DNA of 64,000 nt from Palsa-506 sp963707065 (GTDB taxonomy: Bacteria; Actinomycetota; Actinomycetes; Streptosporangiales; Streptosporangiaceae): NCBI GenBank assembly GCA_963707065.1, contig CAVPPJ010000014.1:57908-121907 (forward strand), written 5' to 3'. Each line of letters starts with the position of its first letter. The stretch's first letter is position 1. The position numbers and the translations under genes were made by a program. The notes under the pieces are model-generated. The model was not told the DNA's origin. It made no database searches and was given only the letters and a program-made list of their open reading frames with translations. Positions 61,629 to 64,000 of the stretch are shown here, one piece after another.

Positions 61629-62162
61629 ATGTCGCACGACAAGATCAGGGCAGCAGCCCGCAAGCGCATGGCGGAAACAGGCGAGCCGTATGCCACCGCC
61701 CGGCGCGAGGTCATCAAGAATTACCAGGGAGCCGGAGCCGCCTCGTCCTCCAGCGCGAGATGGTTCGCTATCGACTACAGCGATATGGGCCGGATTTCCC
61801 TGTGGGATGACACACGGCGGGGTGGGGGCCCGGGACGCGGCGGCGTGGAGGTCGACTCCGCCGTGCTGCGGGTTCGGGTGCCCGATTTCCATCTGGACAT
61901 CCCACGCAGCTCGGTGCGATCGGCCGCCCGTTCTGATCACCAGACCCGGGGGACGATCGGGGTACACGGCCGCCGAGGGCGCTGGCTCGTGAACGGCTCG
62001 CATGACGGCTTGGTCGAGCTCGTCATCGATCCGCCCTGCTATCTGCCCCGGCAACTCAGCACAGTTTTTCGCAAGATGAAGGTCAGCTCACTGATCATCA
62101 GCCTCGTCGACCCCGACGGTTTCATCGCCGCAGTCGAAGGTGATGGCCCGCACGGGGACTGA
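61629..62162 (+). CDS. Hypothetical protein with N-terminal helical repeat
   Basis: ATG 61629 gives 177 residues: MSHDKIRAAARKRMAETGEP, YATARREVIKNYQ, then FAIDYSDMGRISLWDDTRRG and PDFHLDIPRSSVRSAARSDH, TRGTIGVHGRRGRWLVNGSH and MKVSSLIISLVDPDGFIAAV. The opening segment is found in many actinobacterial hypotheticals (mycobacteria, Streptosporangiales). The middle looks like a small beta-domain. Function unknown. Confidence 0.75.
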   Translation: MSHDKIRAAARKRMAETGEPYATARREVIKNYQGAGAASSSSARWFAIDYSDMGRISLWDDTRRGGGPGRGGVEVDSAVLRVRVPDFHLDIPRSSVRSAARSDHQTRGTIGVHGRRGRWLVNGSHDGLVELVIDPPCYLPRQLSTVFRKMKVSSLIISLVDPDGFIAAVEGDGPHGD

Positions 62163-62287
62163 GGCTGGGGCTTCCTGCTCTTGCCCTGTCTTCTTCGCAG
62201 CCGCCTGATGAATATGAGTAGCGGTCTGCTGGGTGTCCGGCTGGACACATGGCGCCGGACCTGCGGATTCGCCTAATTTTGATCTTG

Positions 62288-62363
62288 CGCCCCGAGCAGG
62301 ACTCGAACCTGCGGCCTACTGCCCAGGAGATCGTCTCAGTCGCCTGCGCTACCTGCGTCGTCC
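62288..62363 (-). pseudogene. tRNA-like element, 3' part resembles tRNA-Arg(CCT)
   Basis: The minus strand ends with a good T-arm, GCAGG-TTCGAGT-CCTGC, acceptor strand TCGGGGC-G and, before it, loop CTCCTGG (anticodon CCT with U33). The 5' acceptor strand GGACGAC does not pair with the 3' side and the D-arm is poor. It looks like a broken tRNA or an att site of another element. The length (76) is that of a tRNA. Confidence 0.45.
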
Positions 62364-62477
62364 CTGTTCGGCCATCGTATGAGCTTGTCCGAGAGTGACC
62401 GCTGTTCGCTCCGATTCACTGCTCAATCGGGCACGCAACGGGCACGGCTAATCCCGGGGGAACCGGTTGTGCGTTGA

Positions 62478-62996
62478 GTGAGTGTGGGAACCCAACGACT
62501 GGGCTTCGCGGAGTTCTATCGCAGATCCAGGGACGACTGCCTTCGTACCGTCCTGATCAGCGTCGGTGACCAGGACACGGCGCAGGAGCTTGTTGCCGAG
62601 GCCTTCGCGCGGGCGTGTGCATCATGGCGCACTGTCAGCAGGCACCCGGCCCCGGCGGCATGGGTGGTGCGGACTGCGCTGAACATGAACATCTCCCGGT
62701 GGCGGCGCCACCGCCGGGAGGTGGCGGTCCCCGATCCCAGTGTGGTCGCGGATCTGCCTGCGGGCGATGGGGTGGCCGACAGCTCCATCGATCCGCGGCT
62801 CAAGACGGCCCTGATGCGGCTGCCCGCCCGGCAACGGCAGGTGGTTGCCCTGCGGCTGCTCCTCGATCTGGACACCAGGGCCACCGCGGAGGTGCTCGGC
62901 ATCACCCCGAACACGGTCATGGCCCACATGGCCCGCGCCCTGTCCGCGCTGCGCAACGACCTTACGCCCGAACGACAGCAGGAGAGCCCCTCATGA
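62478..62996 (+). CDS. ECF sigma factor, SigE-like family
   Basis: GTG 62478 gives 172 residues. Region 2 is LGFAEFYRRSRDDCLRTVLI then ELVAEAFARACASWRTVSRH (about 8-55), region 4 ALMRLPARQRQVVALRLLLD and TAEVLGITPNTVMAHMARAL (about 108-155). This is the compact SigE-like ECF type of actinomycetes. The stop overlaps the start of the next gene by ATGA, the usual sigma/anti-sigma pair. No autoregulated promoter was pinned. Confidence 0.9.
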   Translation: MSVGTQRLGFAEFYRRSRDDCLRTVLISVGDQDTAQELVAEAFARACASWRTVSRHPAPAAWVVRTALNMNISRWRRHRREVAVPDPSVVADLPAGDGVADSSIDPRLKTALMRLPARQRQVVALRLLLDLDTRATAEVLGITPNTVMAHMARALSALRNDLTPERQQESPS

Positions 62997-63571
62997 ACGA
63001 CGACGAACTGGCCACTGTGGTGAAGGCGTCCGTCACCGACGTGCACATGACGATCCCGGCAGATCAAATCATCAGTCGCAGCCACGCGATACGCAAGCGC
63101 CGCCGGATTCCCGGCCTAGCCGCAGGCATGGGCGTGGTGGCCGCCGCGGTGCTCGCCGTGACTGCGCTACTGCCGGGCCACTCGGCCACCGTTCGGCCCG
63201 GCATCTACCTGAGCGCGTGGACGGTAGTCAAACACGCCGACGGCACGGTCTATGTCAGGATCAACCAGCTGCGCGATCCGGCGGGGTTGCAGCGCAAGCT
63301 CCGCGCCGACGGCGTACCGGCCAGTGTCGTCTTCGGAAACCCGCCGAACGTCCAGCTGGAGCCGTGTCAGTGGTACCACGGCAACCACGCTGGGCTACTG
63401 CCGAAGGTTGTCCCCTCAATAGCCCCTGGGCAGCCCCCGGGACACGCGATCCTGGCGATCGACCCCTCAGCCCTCCCCGCAGGGGCCGGGGTGCAGATCA
63501 TCACCCCCACCAACCTATCCAGAATCGGCGTCCGCCTGGTGGCCACCAGCCAGGGGTGCACCGGCAGCTGA
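62993..63571 (+). CDS. Anti-sigma-like membrane protein
   Basis: ATG 62993 gives 192 residues. The N-terminal 38 residues are cytosolic (MNDDELATVVKASVTDVHMT), then a helix (GLAAGMGVVAAAVLAVTALL, about 40-59) and an extracytoplasmic part (GIYLSAWTVVKHADGTVYVR ... GVQIITPTNLSRIGVRLVAT). The pairing with the sigma factor and ATGA coupling argue that it holds the sigma factor at the membrane; no zinc-binding HxxxCxxC motif is visible, so it is not of the ZAS type. Confidence 0.8.
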   Translation: MNDDELATVVKASVTDVHMTIPADQIISRSHAIRKRRRIPGLAAGMGVVAAAVLAVTALLPGHSATVRPGIYLSAWTVVKHADGTVYVRINQLRDPAGLQRKLRADGVPASVVFGNPPNVQLEPCQWYHGNHAGLLPKVVPSIAPGQPPGHAILAIDPSALPAGAGVQIITPTNLSRIGVRLVATSQGCTGS

Positions 63572-63584
63572 ACCCCCGGACCGT

Positions 63585-63956
63585 GTCCTGGTCCGTCCCC
63601 GGCGAGGACACGGCGCTCATCTTCACCGGAGCGCTCGGCGGAGTGCTACGCCGGGGCAACTTCCGCCGTGCCACCGGCTGGTCAGCAGCGGTCACCAGCC
63701 TGGGCGTTCCCGGCCTGCACTTCCATGATCTGCGGCACACGGGCAACACCTGGCCGCGCAGTCAGGCGTCAGCCTGGCGGACCTCAAGGCGCGGATGGGC
63801 CACGACAGTGCCCGCGCCGCGATGATCTACCAGCACGCCACCACCGCAGCAGACCACAAGATCGCCGATGCCCTCGCGCGACGAATCGACGGCGCCCAGG
63901 GCACCGCCGCGACCCGCCCGGAAGAGGCGCCCGCAGACGGAGAGTCAGCCGTCTAA
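63585..63956 (+). pseudogene. Tyrosine recombinase (integrase), C-terminal part, frameshifted
   Basis: The fragment starts right after the anti-sigma-like stop: VSWSVPGEDTALIFTGALGG, FRRATGWSAAVTSLGVPGLH, FHDLRHTGNT (HxLRH catalytic box), a one-base break near 63745, then SLADLKARMGHDSARAAMIY with the catalytic His and Tyr, and the tail ATRPEEAPADGESAV, TAA 63954-63956. The N-terminal arm-binding and first catalytic regions (first Arg) are missing. The attP leader follows immediately. It must be an element remnant. Confidence 0.8.
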
Positions 63957-64000
63957 CGGCACGTTAATGGCACGCGGAGCCTAACGGGTGATCTTGGTCC
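63957..64000 (+). repeat. att leader at right edge
   Basis: The bases GGCACGTTAATGGCACGCGG followed by GGGTGATCTTGGTCC are the same as those before copies 3 and 6 of the tRNA-Ala half-site. A further half-site or the intact tRNA-Ala gene is therefore expected just past 64000. Confidence 0.7.

Overview
The window is high-GC DNA (GTG starts, GC-rich third positions, Shine-Dalgarno boxes such as AGGAGG, many 4-base ATGA/GTGA stop-start overlaps) from an actinomycete. Supporting marks are an F420/PPOX-type oxidoreductase, DUF899, DinB/DUF664 and DUF1697 proteins, a SigE-like ECF sigma factor, an actinobacterial-style cyclic-di-AMP riboswitch and a cobalamin riboswitch. I cannot name the genus. 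No rRNA, CRISPR array or intact transposase was seen.

Region 1 (1 to about 28 kb) looks like chromosome with metabolic, transport and signalling genes: an ECF sigma tail with a DUF899 and a broken DinB gene; an orphan DNA methyltransferase; a PadR / ABC ATPase / FtsX-permease operon with a palindromic operator; a LuxR-type two-component pair divergent from an ABC exporter, with phased GGGGA/TCCCC half-sites between them; two methyltransferases; a c-di-AMP riboswitch before a secreted GH26-like protein; a Ros/MucR-type zinc-finger regulator preceded by tandem repeats; a second DUF899/DinB pair; an OmpR two-component pair; an ArsR/SRPBCC pair; an MFS-cNMP fusion; and a B12-riboswitch-controlled nickel/cobalt permease.

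Region 2 (about 28 to 43 kb) is a loose collection of single-gene units, mostly small enzymes (two dihydrofolate-reductase-like proteins, several GNATs, VOC, alpha/beta hydrolase, aminoglycoside-type phosphotransferase, peptidase E-like protein, CPA antiporter), mixed with decayed genes and an integrase fragment.

Region 3 (about 43 to 64 kb) is the most unusual part. The antisense 3' half of a tRNA-Ala(TGC) gene recurs at 44.28, 47.70, 55.58, 57.41 (short), 58.05 and 60.27 kb, and the sequence that precedes it recurs at the right edge (63.98 kb). Integrase C-terminal scraps, GGCACG direct repeats and repeated element ends lie around these copies. This reads as a stack of integrative elements that entered the same tRNA gene one after another and lost most of their integration genes. 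The intact tRNA probably lies to the right of the window. Cargo between the half-sites includes VapBC, a lipoprotein / HlyD / MacAB-type efflux operon with its own two-component system, a STAS plus response-regulator pair with a winged-helix regulator, a GntR/HAD module in several states of decay, and an ECF sigma / anti-sigma-like pair.

Single-base frameshifts interrupt about ten otherwise well-conserved genes across the whole window, including members of tightly coupled operons. They may be true decay, slippage or assembly indels; the sequence alone cannot decide.
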